Positions 1 to 8,806 are shown, counted from the first letter of the stretch. The stretch is DNA of 64,000 bases from Pseudomonas sp. KBW05 (GCF_003852405.1 NZ_QAJM01000039.1:1-64000), one strand, 5' to 3'. A program made the numbers and translations. The notes: generated by a model not told the origin, from the sequence alone.

Positions 1-26
1 CCGAGTGTTGGGGCAAGAGCCCTTTT

Positions 27-73
27 GGTTACTTTTGGGGCTCTTTTCCAAAAGTGACCCGCCGTAAGGGCGG
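27..73. repeat. Imperfect hairpin repeat upstream of the MFS gene
   Basis: Two adjacent hairpins: GGTTACTTTTGG (27-38) pairs with CCAAAAGTGACC (48-59), and CCCGCC (58-63) pairs with GGGCGG (68-73). From memory, this kind of 'AAAAGTGACCCGCCGTAAGGG' element recurs between Pseudomonas genes; that is recollection, not a search. Positions 74-234 show no gene that I can support and presumably hold the promoter of the MFS gene. Confidence 0.45.
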
Positions 74-234
74 AACCATAAGCCGCCGTTACCGAAGAAA
101 CGGATATGTACACCGCCAAGCCCAGCCCCCCACAGAAAAGCACACGCAAGATGGCAAGATACCCGCCCCTCAGGTTTACTACGCTCTGAGTATGGTTTTA
201 CCGACATCCCACGTCGGGTCATCTAGGTCATCGA

Positions 235-1878
235 ATGAACAACTACACCCCCCGCACCTGGCAGCCCCACGAGCGCCCGAGCCTGCCCGGTTCGCCGTCG
301 ACGCCGTTGCACCCCACGCACAAGCGTTGGCTGTTCGCACTGGTCGGCGTGCTGGTAGCAATCACCGGCGGCCTGGGCAACGCGCTGGTGATCGCCAACC
401 TGCAATACCTGCAAGGCGCCCTCGGCGCGACCACCGCCGAAATGGCCTGGCTGCCCGCCGCCTATGTCATGACCAACGTGTGCATGAACCTGCTGCTGGT
501 GAAGTTCCGCCAACAGTTCGGTCTGCGCGCGTTTACCGAAGTGTTCCTGGTGCTGTACGCGCTGGTGACCTTCGGCCATTTGTTCGTCAACGACCTCAGT
601 TCGGCCATCGCCGTGCGCGCGGCCCACGGCATGGTTGGCGCGGCGCTGAGTTCGCTGGGCTTGTACTACATGATCCAGGCGTTCCCGGCAAAATGGCGCT
701 TGAAGGCGCTGGTGCTGGGCTTGGGCACGGCGCAGTTGGCCTTGCCGCTGGCGCGGTTGTTCTCCGAGGATTTGCTGCAAATCGCCGAGTGGCGTGGCTT
801 GTACCTGTTTGAGCTGGGCATGGCGTTGATCTGCCTGGGCTGTGTGTTCCTGCTCAAGTTGCCGCCCGGTGACCGTTTCAAGACCTTTGAAAAACTCGAC
901 TTCCTCACCTTCGCGATCCTCGCCACCGGCGTTGCCTTGCTGTGTGCGGTGCTGTCCCTGGGGCGGATCGACTGGTGGCTGGAAGCGCCGTGGATCGGCG
1001 TGGCCTCGGCCTGTTCCCTGGTGCTGATCATGGCCGGGCTGGCCATCGAGCATAACCGCGCCAACCCGATGCTGATGACCCGTTGGTTGGGCAGCGGGGT
1101 AATGATCCGGTTGGCGTTGGCGGTGATCCTGATCCGCATGGTGCTGTCCGAGCAGTCCACCGGCGCGGTGGGGTTCATGCAAATGCTCAACATGAGCTAC
1201 CAGCAGATGCACACGCTGTACGTGGTGATGCTGGCCGGGGCGATTGCCGGGCTTGCGGTCAGCGCGTTGACGATCAACCCGGCGCACTTGTTGATGCCGC
1301 TGGTGATCTCCCTGGCGTTGATGGCGACGGGGTCGGTGATGGACAGTTTTTCCAGCAACCTGACCCGCCCGCAGAACCTGTATATCAGCCAGTTCCTGCT
1401 AGGCTTCGGCGGGACGTTCTTCCTCGGGCCGACCATGGTGCTGGGCACCAAGAACGTGCTGACCAACCCGCGCAATCTGGTGAGTTTTTCGGTGATGTTC
1501 GGTATTTGCCAGAACCTCGGCGGCCTGATGGGCGCGGCGCTGTTGGGCACGTTCCAGATCGTGCGCGAGAAGTTTCATTCGAGCATGATCGTCGAACACC
1601 TGAGCCTGCTCGACCCGCGTGTGGCCGCGCGGGTGTCGAGCGGCGGCTCGGCCTATGGCGGGGTGATTGCCGACCCGGAATTGCGCAACCTCATGGGTAT
1701 TCGCAGCCTGGCAACCGCGGCCACCCGTGAAGCGAACGTAATGGCCTACAACGATGTCTTCATGCTGATCGCGATCATCGCGATACTGACCATGATCTGG
1801 ATCTTTATCCGCAGTCTGTGGCTGATGAGCACCACGAAAGCAGCCACTCCTGTTCAACCCAGCGGCGCACCTCAATGA
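235..1878 (+). CDS. MFS multidrug exporter, EmrB/QacA (DHA2) type
   Basis: This 547-residue polytopic membrane protein should export small toxic molecules across the inner membrane by proton antiport. It has a hydrophilic N-terminus of about 30 residues and then roughly 14 hydrophobic segments, the number expected for the DHA2 family. The longest stretches of charge-free sequence lie at about residues 34-60, 320-400 and 500-525. The stop overlaps the ATG of the HlyD-type adaptor by four bases (ATGA), so the two are translationally coupled and form an EmrAB-like pair. No outer-membrane channel gene is adjacent, so a TolC-type partner must be encoded elsewhere. The start at 235 was chosen because it is the first in-frame ATG before the conserved region; the ribosome-binding site is weak. 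The substrate cannot be read from the sequence. Confidence 0.85.
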   Translation: MNNYTPRTWQPHERPSLPGSPSTPLHPTHKRWLFALVGVLVAITGGLGNALVIANLQYLQGALGATTAEMAWLPAAYVMTNVCMNLLLVKFRQQFGLRAFTEVFLVLYALVTFGHLFVNDLSSAIAVRAAHGMVGAALSSLGLYYMIQAFPAKWRLKALVLGLGTAQLALPLARLFSEDLLQIAEWRGLYLFELGMALICLGCVFLLKLPPGDRFKTFEKLDFLTFAILATGVALLCAVLSLGRIDWWLEAPWIGVASACSLVLIMAGLAIEHNRANPMLMTRWLGSGVMIRLALAVILIRMVLSEQSTGAVGFMQMLNMSYQQMHTLYVVMLAGAIAGLAVSALTINPAHLLMPLVISLALMATGSVMDSFSSNLTRPQNLYISQFLLGFGGTFFLGPTMVLGTKNVLTNPRNLVSFSVMFGICQNLGGLMGAALLGTFQIVREKFHSSMIVEHLSLLDPRVAARVSSGGSAYGGVIADPELRNLMGIRSLATAATREANVMAYNDVFMLIAIIAILTMIWIFIRSLWLMSTTKAATPVQPSGAPQ

Positions 1879-3020
1879 CCGAACCTTCAACCACCACCAC
1901 CACCGCCATCGCGGCAACCCCGGAAGGCAGCACACCGCCCGGTGCAGTGCCCACTGAATTGCGACCGTTGCGGGTGCGCATCCTCTCGTCCCTGGGCTTT
2001 GCCGCCATCGCCGTGGTCGGCGTGCTGATCGTGCTCTATGCCTGGCAATTGCCGCCGTTCAGCAGCGCAGTGGAAACCACCGAAAACGCCTTGGTGCGCG
2101 GGCAGGTGACGATCATCGGGCCGCAGCTCGCCGGTTATGTGTTTGAAGTGCCGGTGCAGGATTTCCAGTACGTGAAGGCCGGCGACCTGCTGGTGCGCCT
2201 CGATGATCGCATCTACAAGCAGCGCCTGGACCAGGCATTGGCGCAACTGGCGGTGCAGAAGGCCTCGCTGGCCAATGTGGTGCAGCAGCGCAACAGCGCC
2301 GAGGCCACCATCAAGCTGCGCCAGGCCGCGCTGGCGGATAGCGAGGCGCAGGCGCGCAAAAGCACCGCCGACTTGCGTCGCAATGAAGAGCTGATCAGCG
2401 ATGGTTCGGTGTCCCGGCGCGAGCTGGACGTGACCCGTGCGGCGAATGCGCAGACCCTCGCGGCCGTGGCGCAAGCCCAGGCCAGCCTGGAAATCGCGCG
2501 GCAGGATTTGCAGACGGTGATCGTCAATCGCGGCTCCCTGGAAGCGGCGGTGGCCAGTGCCGATGCGGCGGTGGAACTGGCGCGCATCGACCTGTCCAAC
2601 ACGCGCATCACGGCGCCGCGTGACGGCCAACTGGGGCAGATTGGCGTGCGCCTCGGTGCCTACGTCAACTCTGGCGCGCAGCTGATGGCGCTGGTGCCGC
2701 CGCAGCTGTGGGTGATTGCCAATATGAAAGAAACCCAGATGGACAATGTGCAGGTCGGCCAGCCGGTGACGTTCACCGTGGATGCGTTGAACCACCGCAA
2801 ATTTCACGGCACGGTGCAGCATATTTCGCCGGCCACGGGGTCCGAGTTCAGCCTGTTGCAGGCGGACAATGCCACCGGCAACTTTGTGAAGATTGCCCAG
2901 CGGGTGCCGGTGCGGATTACGGTGGACCCTGATCAGGAGCAGAGTGAGCGGCTAAGGCCGGGGTTGTCGGTGGTGGTCAGTATCGACACCGCAGGGCGTC
3001 TCAAGAACAGCCCGCCCTGA
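1875..3020 (+). CDS. HlyD/EmrA-family membrane-fusion (periplasmic adaptor) protein
   Basis: 381-residue periplasmic adaptor that should link the preceding MFS pump to an outer-membrane channel. There is one N-terminal transmembrane anchor (about residues 35-56). A lipoyl/barrel-sandwich half (about 70-110) follows, then a long Ala/Gln/Leu-rich coiled-coil hairpin (about 110-225). The second lipoyl half has the typical NTRITAPRDGQLGQ motif, and a beta-barrel domain with a VPPQLWVIANMKETQ stretch comes after it. Length and domain order are those of EmrA/HlyD proteins. The ATG at 1875 overlaps the upstream stop, which supports both this start and co-transcription. The Thr-rich N-terminus before the anchor is cytoplasmic and not conserved in the family. 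Confidence 0.88.
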   Translation: MTEPSTTTTTAIAATPEGSTPPGAVPTELRPLRVRILSSLGFAAIAVVGVLIVLYAWQLPPFSSAVETTENALVRGQVTIIGPQLAGYVFEVPVQDFQYVKAGDLLVRLDDRIYKQRLDQALAQLAVQKASLANVVQQRNSAEATIKLRQAALADSEAQARKSTADLRRNEELISDGSVSRRELDVTRAANAQTLAAVAQAQASLEIARQDLQTVIVNRGSLEAAVASADAAVELARIDLSNTRITAPRDGQLGQIGVRLGAYVNSGAQLMALVPPQLWVIANMKETQMDNVQVGQPVTFTVDALNHRKFHGTVQHISPATGSEFSLLQADNATGNFVKIAQRVPVRITVDPDQEQSERLRPGLSVVVSIDTAGRLKNSPP

Positions 3021-3044
3021 CACTGACACAACAGCGATCAAAAC

Positions 3045-3133
3045 TGTGGGAGCGGGCTTGCTCGCGAAAGCGGAGTGTCAGTCACTAAATCTGGGACTGA
3101 ACTGCCGCATTCGCGAGCAAGCCCGCTCCCACA
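3045..3133. repeat. REP doublet (REPIN), type A
   Basis: Two inverted REP arms: TGTGGGAGCGGGCTTGCTCG on the left and its complement ending GCTCCCACA on the right, about 40 bases apart. The 3' end of the downstream minus-strand epimerase gene reads into it, so its last codons and stop lie within the repeat. Confidence 0.9.
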
Positions 3134-3987
3134 TTTGGACTGTATTTCAGGTTGAATGCCAGGTGTGCCGACTGGTTGTGTTCCAACAACTTGAGGCCCG
3201 GCCTGCCCGGCAGGTGGTGCGCATTCACCGGATGACTCACCGGCTCGATGCAAAAGAACCCCAACCCCGGCGGACAATACAGCAGGAAGTAGTCGGCGCC
3301 GCTGGCCTGGCATTCCAGCGCATAACCCAGCTCCGGTTGCTCGATCCGGCAGTGTCCGTCCCACTGGCAAAAGCCGTTGTCGACAAGGCCTTCAGGCAAG
3401 GCCTTGAGCTTTTGGAAATCCCACTCCGCCGGAAGCGGCGCCAGCCCGGTAGGCAGTTTGGACGCATCGCTCATCCACACCTGCGAAGCCTTGGCCTGCA
3501 ACCGCGTGCCCGGTTGGCGCGGCAGGTACGGGTGCAACCCCAGGCCATGCCAGGCGGGCTTTACGGCCAGGTGCGTGACCGTCAATGCGATGCTCAGCTC
3601 GCCGTTATTCAAGCGAAACCGTTGCTCGGCACGATAGGCAAACGGCGTGTCGCACATCACCTCCAACACCACTTCAGCGGCCGATTGGCTGACCACTTGC
3701 CACGCCTGTTGCCACGCCGAACCATGGATCGGCAACGGGTCGGTCAGGCTGTTGGCCGACAGGGCCAGCCAGCCATCGGGGTTGTTGAAACCACCGTTGG
3801 CAATGCGGTTGGACCAGGGCGCCAGCGGATAACAGCCCAGCTTGCCCGCAAGCCCTGTGTTCACCGCGTGTTCATCGCTATGGCGCAATAACGGTTGGCC
3901 GCTGGCGATAACCTGCCAGTTGACGATGCTGCCGCCAGTGGCGGGCGCCAGGGTGAGGTGGGTGAGGGCGTCTTTGAGTTCGATCAT
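3085..3987 (-). CDS. Aldose 1-epimerase (mutarotase) family protein
   Basis: 300-residue galactose-mutarotase fold protein that should interconvert sugar anomers. Family landmarks are NRIANGGF (about residues 57-64), HGSAW (about 85-89) and GLGLHPYLPR (about 137-146), which carry the conserved His positions. It is the last gene of the udh/SMP-30 operon, starting 13 bases after the lactonase stop. A role in supplying the correct uronate or sugar anomer for oxidation is inferred from this context. The final residues (VGAGLLANA... to the stop) are encoded by the left part of a REP doublet. The ancestral C-terminus therefore probably ended near LAFNLKY and was extended by about 14 residues. A longer frame upstream exists but overlaps the lactonase; ATG 3987 fits the family start. 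Confidence 0.82.
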   Translation of the reverse strand: MIELKDALTHLTLAPATGGSIVNWQVIASGQPLLRHSDEHAVNTGLAGKLGCYPLAPWSNRIANGGFNNPDGWLALSANSLTDPLPIHGSAWQQAWQVVSQSAAEVVLEVMCDTPFAYRAEQRFRLNNGELSIALTVTHLAVKPAWHGLGLHPYLPRQPGTRLQAKASQVWMSDASKLPTGLAPLPAEWDFQKLKALPEGLVDNGFCQWDGHCRIEQPELGYALECQASGADYFLLYCPPGLGFFCIEPVSHPVNAHHLPGRPGLKLLEHNQSAHLAFNLKYSPNVGAGLLANAAVQSQI

Positions 3988-4000
3988 CAGGGCTATCCCG

Positions 4001-4876
4001 TCAGAGGGTGAAAGTCGGCTCGGCCACGCCCTGCACACCAGGATTGAGGGCAAACACAGCGCCCGACAGCGACTGTTCACTCTGATCATCACGGATCGAG
4101 GTGACGAACAGGGTATCCAGGCGGCTGCCACCAAACGCGCACATGGTGGGCTTTTTCACCGGTACGCTGAGGGAGCGGTCGAGGCGCCCGTCGGGGGTGA
4201 AACGGTGGATCAGCCCAGCGTCGTTGGCGCAGATCCAGTAGCAACCGTCGGCATCCACTGCGGCGCCGTCGGGGCGGCCTGGGTGTTCGTGCATGTCCAC
4301 GAACACGCGGCGGTTGGACGGCGTGCCGGTGTCGATGTCGTAGTCGAACGCCCAGATTTGCTGCACCAGCGGGTGTGAATCCGAGGCGTACATTGTGCGC
4401 CCATCGGGGCTGAAGGCCAGGCCGTTGAGGGTGATGAAACCGTCCAGCGCGGCATGGGGCACCCGGCCCGCCGCGTAGCGGTAGAGGATGCCCTCGGCGG
4501 CATTCAAACCCATGTTCAGCACCATGCTGCCGGCCCAGAAGCGGCCCTGGCGATCGCAGCGACCATCGTTCAGGCGCATGTCGGCGCGTGGGTGTTCGAC
4601 TTTGGCCAGGCGCGTGGCGTCGAGGCTGCCATCGTGGTGCGCGGTGAGTTGGAAGAAGCCGCTCTCCATCCCCGCGACCCAGTTGCCCGTGGTGGTGCGG
4701 GCAATGCAGGCAAGCATTTCCGTGGCTTTCCAGGCGGCGACGTGGCCGTTGGCGGCGCTCCAGCGTTGCAGGCCGCCGTTGGGGATGTCCACCCAGTACA
4801 GCGCGTTTTCCTCGGGCACCCACACCGGGCATTCGCCTACGGCGTTGCGCGCATCGACAATCAGTTCTGCGCTCAT
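4001..4876 (-). CDS. SMP-30/gluconolactonase/LRE-family lactonase
   Basis: 291-residue six-bladed beta-propeller lactonase. Visible metal-site motifs are GECPVW with the first-blade Glu (about residue 14), RLNDGRCD (about 101-108), TLNGLAFSPDG (about 148-158) and GRPDGAAVDADG with its Asp (about 199-210). These match the divalent-metal ligands of SMP-30 lactonases. The gene starts three bases after the uronate dehydrogenase stop. It most plausibly hydrolyses the aldaro-lactone that Udh makes from galacturonate or glucuronate. That substrate is inferred from the neighbour; the family also contains gluconolactonases and sugar lactonases of other specificity. The start at 4876 follows a GGGGA ribosome-binding site located inside the end of udh. 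Confidence 0.85.
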   Translation of the reverse strand: MSAELIVDARNAVGECPVWVPEENALYWVDIPNGGLQRWSAANGHVAAWKATEMLACIARTTTGNWVAGMESGFFQLTAHHDGSLDATRLAKVEHPRADMRLNDGRCDRQGRFWAGSMVLNMGLNAAEGILYRYAAGRVPHAALDGFITLNGLAFSPDGRTMYASDSHPLVQQIWAFDYDIDTGTPSNRRVFVDMHEHPGRPDGAAVDADGCYWICANDAGLIHRFTPDGRLDRSLSVPVKKPTMCAFGGSRLDTLFVTSIRDDQSEQSLSGAVFALNPGVQGVAEPTFTL

Positions 4877-4879
4877 GAC

Positions 4880-5698
4880 TTAGTCCCCGAACGGCCCGGC
4901 CGCGCAGAAGGCGCCGCCCTGGTAGACCTTGGCCGGATCATCGGCGGCCACCGGTGGCTGCGTTTCGACCTGGGCGCGGAACACTTCGGAGTTGTCTTTG
5001 GGCGCGTAGCCCAGGTGCGCGGCGTAGCGGTTGTCCCACCAGGTGTCGAGGTTGTCCGACATACCGTAAACCACCGTGTGGCCGACGTTTGGTGTGTACA
5101 GGGAGCGCTCCAGCAATTGGGTCAGGTCGTCGAAACTCAGCCAGGTGTGCATCATCCGGCGGTTCTGCGGCTCGGGGAACGAGGAGCCGATGCGGATGCT
5201 CACGGTCTGGATGCCGTAGCGATCGAAGTAGAAGCTGGCCATGTCTTCGCCGTAGGACTTGGACAGGCCGTAGTAACTGTCTGGGCGACGCGGCGAGTGG
5301 GCGTCAAGGATTTCGCCTTGCTTGTGGAAGCCGATCACATGGTTGGAACTGGCGAAGATCACGCGCTTGACGCCATGGCGGCGCGCGGCCTCGTAGATGT
5401 GGAAAATCCCGCTGATATTGGCGCCGAGCACTTCTTCGAAGGAGCGCTCAACCGAGACGCCGCCGAAGTGCAGGATCGCGTCGACGCCTTCTACCAGGTG
5501 GTGCACGGCCTGTTTGTCGGCGAGGTCGCAGGGTTGCACTTCTTCGCTGTCATCGGTGGCCGGGGCCATCTCGGCGATGTCCGACAGGCGCAGTACGTGG
5601 GCGTAAGGGCGCAGGCGTTCACGCAGGACTTTGCCCAGGCCGCCAGCGGCACCGGTGAGTAACAGGCGGTTGAAGGGAACGGCAGTGGTGGTGGTCAT
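4880..5698 (-). CDS. udh: Uronate dehydrogenase (NAD-dependent)
   Basis: 272-residue short-chain dehydrogenase/epimerase-fold enzyme that oxidises D-galacturonate or D-glucuronate to the corresponding aldaro-lactone using NAD. The Rossmann motif LLLTGAAGGLGK is at about residues 12-23. The catalytic YxxxK pair is in YYGLSK (Tyr143, Lys147), and the substrate-loop sequence IRIGSSFPEPQNRRMM follows. The wording of these motifs closely matches the uronate dehydrogenases characterised in P. syringae and P. putida. The ATG at 5698 gives the usual family N-terminus; an ATG four codons upstream is possible. It is the first gene of the udh–lactonase–epimerase operon, and an OprD porin gene lies upstream in the same direction with a REP doublet between them. 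Confidence 0.92.
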   Translation of the reverse strand: MTTTTAVPFNRLLLTGAAGGLGKVLRERLRPYAHVLRLSDIAEMAPATDDSEEVQPCDLADKQAVHHLVEGVDAILHFGGVSVERSFEEVLGANISGIFHIYEAARRHGVKRVIFASSNHVIGFHKQGEILDAHSPRRPDSYYGLSKSYGEDMASFYFDRYGIQTVSIRIGSSFPEPQNRRMMHTWLSFDDLTQLLERSLYTPNVGHTVVYGMSDNLDTWWDNRYAAHLGYAPKDNSEVFRAQVETQPPVAADDPAKVYQGGAFCAAGPFGD

Positions 5699-5722
5699 GG
5701 GCGGGTCCATTGTTGTTGTAGG

Positions 5723-5734
5723 TTGTCGTATGAC
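5723..5734. promoter_or_regulatory. Candidate operator upstream of udh
   Basis: TTGTCGTATGAC lies about 25 bases before the udh start and contains the near-palindrome GTCGTATGAC. A related palindromic stretch lies before the oprD gene (7231-7253). The style resembles FadR/GntR-family operators. No regulator gene is in view, so the assignment is an inference. Confidence 0.35.
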
Positions 5735-5799
5735 TGTGGTGGAGTATCGGTATTGATTCCCGGGGTTGTCAACGCTCCTTCAGGCGAGTGGGATCTAAA

Positions 5800-5889
5800 T
5801 GTGGGAGCGGGCTTGCTCGCGAAGGCGGCGGATCAGCTGGCACATGTATTGACTGACCCACCGCATTCGCGAGCAAGCCCGCTCCCACA
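5800..5889. repeat. REP doublet (REPIN), type A
   Basis: TGTGGGAGCGGGCTTGCTCG arm and its inverted partner ending GCTCCCACA, about 40 bases apart. It sits between the oprD and udh genes and may limit read-through or stabilise the oprD mRNA end. Confidence 0.9.
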
Positions 5890-5933
5890 GGGGATTTGCG
5901 TTGTGGCTGCGAGTCTGTGCTCGGCGCAAAGCC

Positions 5934-7196
5934 CTACAACAATGAAATCGGGTAACTGATGAAAATCCGGTTCTCATCGAACTCATTGTTGCTGAAATCC
6001 CGGCGCATGGTCGAGTTGCGCCATTTCACATTCAAGTTCTTCAGCGCGCCACTTTGCACGGTGTAAGCCAGTTCCGATTCACGGCCCCACTCCTTGCCGT
6101 CGGTGATCGCCCCGGTGTGCACATTACTGCCGCTGATATAGCGGTTCATCAGGGTCAGCCCCGGCACACCCAGCACCACGAAGTTGAAGTCATGCCTCAG
6201 CTGCCAGGATTTTTCCCTGGCGTTGTCATAGCTGGCGTTGTAGCTGTCGTTGGCCAGGGTGCCGCCGCTGGTGCCGTTGACCTTCATCCACACGCTGTTG
6301 CCGGTGAGTTTCTGCAGGCCCACGTAAAAGGTGTTGCCGCCGTAGCGTGCCGAGAGCAGGGCGAACGTGGTCTTGTTGTCGAGGTCGCCGGCCAGGGCGC
6401 TGCCGTCCTCCTTGCCGTTGAAGAAGCCGAGGTTGGCGCCCAGGGTCCAGTCGCCCACGGGTTGGCTGTGGGTGAGATTGAGGTATTGCTGCTGGTAGAT
6501 GTCGGTGAGTTCGGCGTACCACAGGCCGATCTGGGTGCGTTTGTCGTTGAACGTGTATTCACCGCCGCCGAAGTTGAAACGGTCCGAGGTGAACGCGGCT
6601 TTGCCGTTCATGAACATGTCTTCCATGCTCGCGTCGTTGCGTGGGCTGTTGCCACGGAACTGGCCGCCGTAGAGGGTCAGGCCGGCGATTTCGTTGGAGG
6701 TGACCTGGCCGCCACGGAAGGTCTGGGGCAGGGAGCGGCCGTCGTCGGAGCGCAGGATCGGCAACACGGGCATCCATTCGCCGACCTTCAATTCCGTCTT
6801 CGACAGCCGGGTCTTCAGCGCCACGCCGAGGCGGCCGAAGTTGTCGGCCGGGCGGCCGTCGCTATGGATCGGCAGCAACTGGGTACCGCCGGTGCCTTTG
6901 CCGCCGTCGAGCTTTTGCGAGTACAGGCCCAGCACATCGATGCCGAAACCCACGGTGCCTTGGGTGAAACCGGACTTGGCGTCGAGAATGAAGTTTTGCG
7001 TCCACTCCTCGGCCTTGGCTTGAGGATTGGTCGGGTTGGTGAAGTTGCGGTTGAAGTAGGCGTTGCGCAGGTTGAGCGTGGCCTTGGCATCGTCAATAAA
7101 ACCATCGGCCTGGGCGCAGAGGGGCAGGGCGGCGCTCAGGCTGCCGAGACCGATAAAGCCCAGGCGTGCGCAGGAATTGCGGGCGAAGTGACTCAC
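5934..7196 (-). CDS. OprD-family outer-membrane porin
   Basis: 420-residue outer-membrane beta-barrel porin for uptake of small carboxylated substrates. It starts with a signal peptide (about residues 1-30, ending LPLCAQA before DGFIDDAKA). OprD-family landmarks follow: the LNLRNAYFNRNF start of the barrel, EEWTQNFILDAKSGFTQGTVGFGID, and the alternating polar/aromatic strands to the C-terminus. The start is GTG at 7196 with GGGAG eight bases upstream. Position next to udh suggests uronate or aldarate uptake; this is contextual inference, since OprD paralogues differ widely in substrate. The terminus ends in Leu rather than the usual Phe, a minor oddity. Confidence 0.87.
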   Translation of the reverse strand: MSHFARNSCARLGFIGLGSLSAALPLCAQADGFIDDAKATLNLRNAYFNRNFTNPTNPQAKAEEWTQNFILDAKSGFTQGTVGFGIDVLGLYSQKLDGGKGTGGTQLLPIHSDGRPADNFGRLGVALKTRLSKTELKVGEWMPVLPILRSDDGRSLPQTFRGGQVTSNEIAGLTLYGGQFRGNSPRNDASMEDMFMNGKAAFTSDRFNFGGGEYTFNDKRTQIGLWYAELTDIYQQQYLNLTHSQPVGDWTLGANLGFFNGKEDGSALAGDLDNKTTFALLSARYGGNTFYVGLQKLTGNSVWMKVNGTSGGTLANDSYNASYDNAREKSWQLRHDFNFVVLGVPGLTLMNRYISGSNVHTGAITDGKEWGRESELAYTVQSGALKNLNVKWRNSTMRRDFSNNEFDENRIFISYPISLL

Positions 7197-7230
7197 AGTG
7201 GAGCTCCCTTTCTTTTGTTGTTTTTATTAT

Positions 7231-7253
7231 TTGTCGTACGTCGTCGTACAACA
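7231..7253. promoter_or_regulatory. Candidate palindromic operator upstream of the OprD porin gene
   Basis: The stretch contains TTGTCGTACG and, four bases later, CGTACAACA, which together form an imperfect palindrome 35-57 bases before the porin start. It shares TTGTCGTA with the site before udh, so both promoters may answer to one uronate-responsive repressor. This is inspection by eye only. Confidence 0.4.
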
Positions 7254-7346
7254 TTGGCTAGGATATTTGCGGGGTTTGTGTAGGTTGTCAATAAGAAGTT
7301 ATACGATGACTACGGTTTCACCGGTAAACAGTGGGCACGGTTCAAA

Positions 7347-7436
7347 TGTGGGAGCGGGCTTGCTCGCGAATGCGGTAGACCCGTCAATAAATCTTGTGAC
7401 TGATACACCGCATTCGCGAGCAAGCCCGCTCCCACA
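7347..7436. repeat. REP doublet (REPIN), type A
   Basis: Inverted arms TGTGGGAGCGGGCTTGCTCG and its complement ending GCTCCCACA. It lies between copD and the oprD promoter. Confidence 0.9.
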
Positions 7437-7463
7437 TTTTTGATTGGTGCTTGACTTGAGGGC

Positions 7464-8321
7464 TTAGTTGCTCATGACCATCGGCGGCAAGGTCCCCAGC
7501 AGGGAGACGGCGGCAACCGCTGCAACCCCCAGCAGCCACTCCAGCAGCACACTGGCCTTCAAGCTCGCGTGGCGTTCGTCACAGCGCTCGATCCGCAACC
7601 GGTTCAACAGCGCCAGGGCCAACATGCCCAGCACCAGCATGACCTTGACCAGCAGAATCAGGGCAAAACCGCTGAACAAGGGCGTCGGCCACAGTTGCCC
7701 GGTCAGTACGCGCACGTTAATCAGTCCGGTCACCAACAAGCCCGCAACCAGGCCATAGCCCACCCCGCTGAACCGCCGCAGGATCGGCTCCAGCCCATAG
7801 CCCTGAGGTTGGCGCAGGATCAACACCAGCACCAACAAGCCACCGAGCCACGCGCCGACGCACGCCAGGTGCACCACTTGGTTGAGGATCAGCAAGCGCC
7901 CGCTAAGCCCATCGAGCATGGCACCGTGGCCCACGGGCGCCAGGGTCACCAGCAGCAGCGCGAGCAGCGGCAGGCGCAACGCCGGCCAGGGCTTGGCCAG
8001 CGCAATCACCAGCAGCAGGTTGAACAGCAAATGCCAAGTCCACACCTGACCAAAAAAGGTCTTGCCCAGCACCAACTGCACGGTGGCCGGTTGCAGCGCC
8101 GCGCCCCAACTGCCGGCCATGCTGGCGGTGATCAGCAGCAACCAGGTCACACCCGACAACAGGCCGACCCAGGCCAGTGCCCGGGTGATGCGCAGCAGTG
8201 GCCGGTCGAGCGCCGGCTGTGGCCCCGCACCGAGTAGCAGGGGCCTGAACACGCAAGCCCCGAACATCAGCAGCACGACGATGAAATGCACAAAGCGGCA
8301 CAGCACCAGCAGGGTTGCCAT
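7464..8321 (-). CDS. copD: Copper resistance/homeostasis membrane protein CopD
   Basis: 285-residue inner-membrane protein with about eight hydrophobic segments and several intramembrane His residues. Examples are the HFIVVLLMFGACVFRP segment near the N-terminus and HLLFNLLL and HLACVGAWLGG in the middle. It belongs to the CopD family thought to move copper into the cytoplasm or handle it at the membrane, taking it from periplasmic CopC. The gene begins three bases after the copC stop, so the two form one operon. Length is normal for the family. No CopA/CopB or CopRS genes are nearby, which is common for stand-alone copCD pairs in Pseudomonas. Confidence 0.87.
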   Translation of the reverse strand: MATLLVLCRFVHFIVVLLMFGACVFRPLLLGAGPQPALDRPLLRITRALAWVGLLSGVTWLLLITASMAGSWGAALQPATVQLVLGKTFFGQVWTWHLLFNLLLVIALAKPWPALRLPLLALLLVTLAPVGHGAMLDGLSGRLLILNQVVHLACVGAWLGGLLVLVLILRQPQGYGLEPILRRFSGVGYGLVAGLLVTGLINVRVLTGQLWPTPLFSGFALILLVKVMLVLGMLALALLNRLRIERCDERHASLKASVLLEWLLGVAAVAAVSLLGTLPPMVMSN

Positions 8322-8324
8322 GGG

Positions 8325-8690
8325 TTATTGGCCAACCTTGAAGCTGTATTCGCCGTTGCTCTTGTGGGTGTCGACCGACACCGCGTTCCACACCACCTTG
8401 TAGTTGCCGGCGGCCAGTGGCGCGGCCGGCGTGACGACCAGGGTTTTCTTGTCGGCGTCTGGGGTTTCCAGGCCCTTGATGGCGATTTCCGTGCCGTCCT
8501 TGCTCAGGGAGACTTTGGTGAAAGTGGCTTCCACGCCTTCGCTGAAGGTCAGGCGCAGATCGGCCGGCGCGGCGACGGTGCTGTCGGCAGCGGGCGTGGC
8601 ACCTTTCAGGTGGGCGTGGGCAAAGGCTACCGAAGCGCCCAACAGCGAGGCGAGCAGGGCGACGGTGGTCAGGGTCTTTTTGATCAACAT
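8325..8690 (-). CDS. copC: Periplasmic copper-binding protein CopC
   Basis: 121-residue secreted protein with a clear signal peptide (about residues 1-24, ending SVAFA). The mature N-terminus begins HAHLKG, placing a His at position 1 as in the Cu(II) site of CopC proteins. The C-terminal VVWNAVSVDTHKSNGEYSFKV motif, with the conserved Asp-x-His, is the other half of that site. There is no Met-rich Cu(I) loop, so this is the shorter, Cu(II)-only type. The Ig-like beta-sandwich length is typical. It is the first gene of a copCD operon, transcribed divergently from the TetR regulator gene. Confidence 0.9.
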   Translation of the reverse strand: MLIKKTLTTVALLASLLGASVAFAHAHLKGATPAADSTVAAPADLRLTFSEGVEATFTKVSLSKDGTEIAIKGLETPDADKKTLVVTPAAPLAAGNYKVVWNAVSVDTHKSNGEYSFKVGQ

Positions 8691-8806
8691 TGGGCAATAC
8701 CAATCAATGGGGAGAAGGGGGCAGTGTACGAAGTTTCAGTATGGCCTGTCGCCGCGATCTAGAGCCGGTGGTAGTCTCTAACCCATGTTGTTGTCGGGGA
8801 GCCCTT

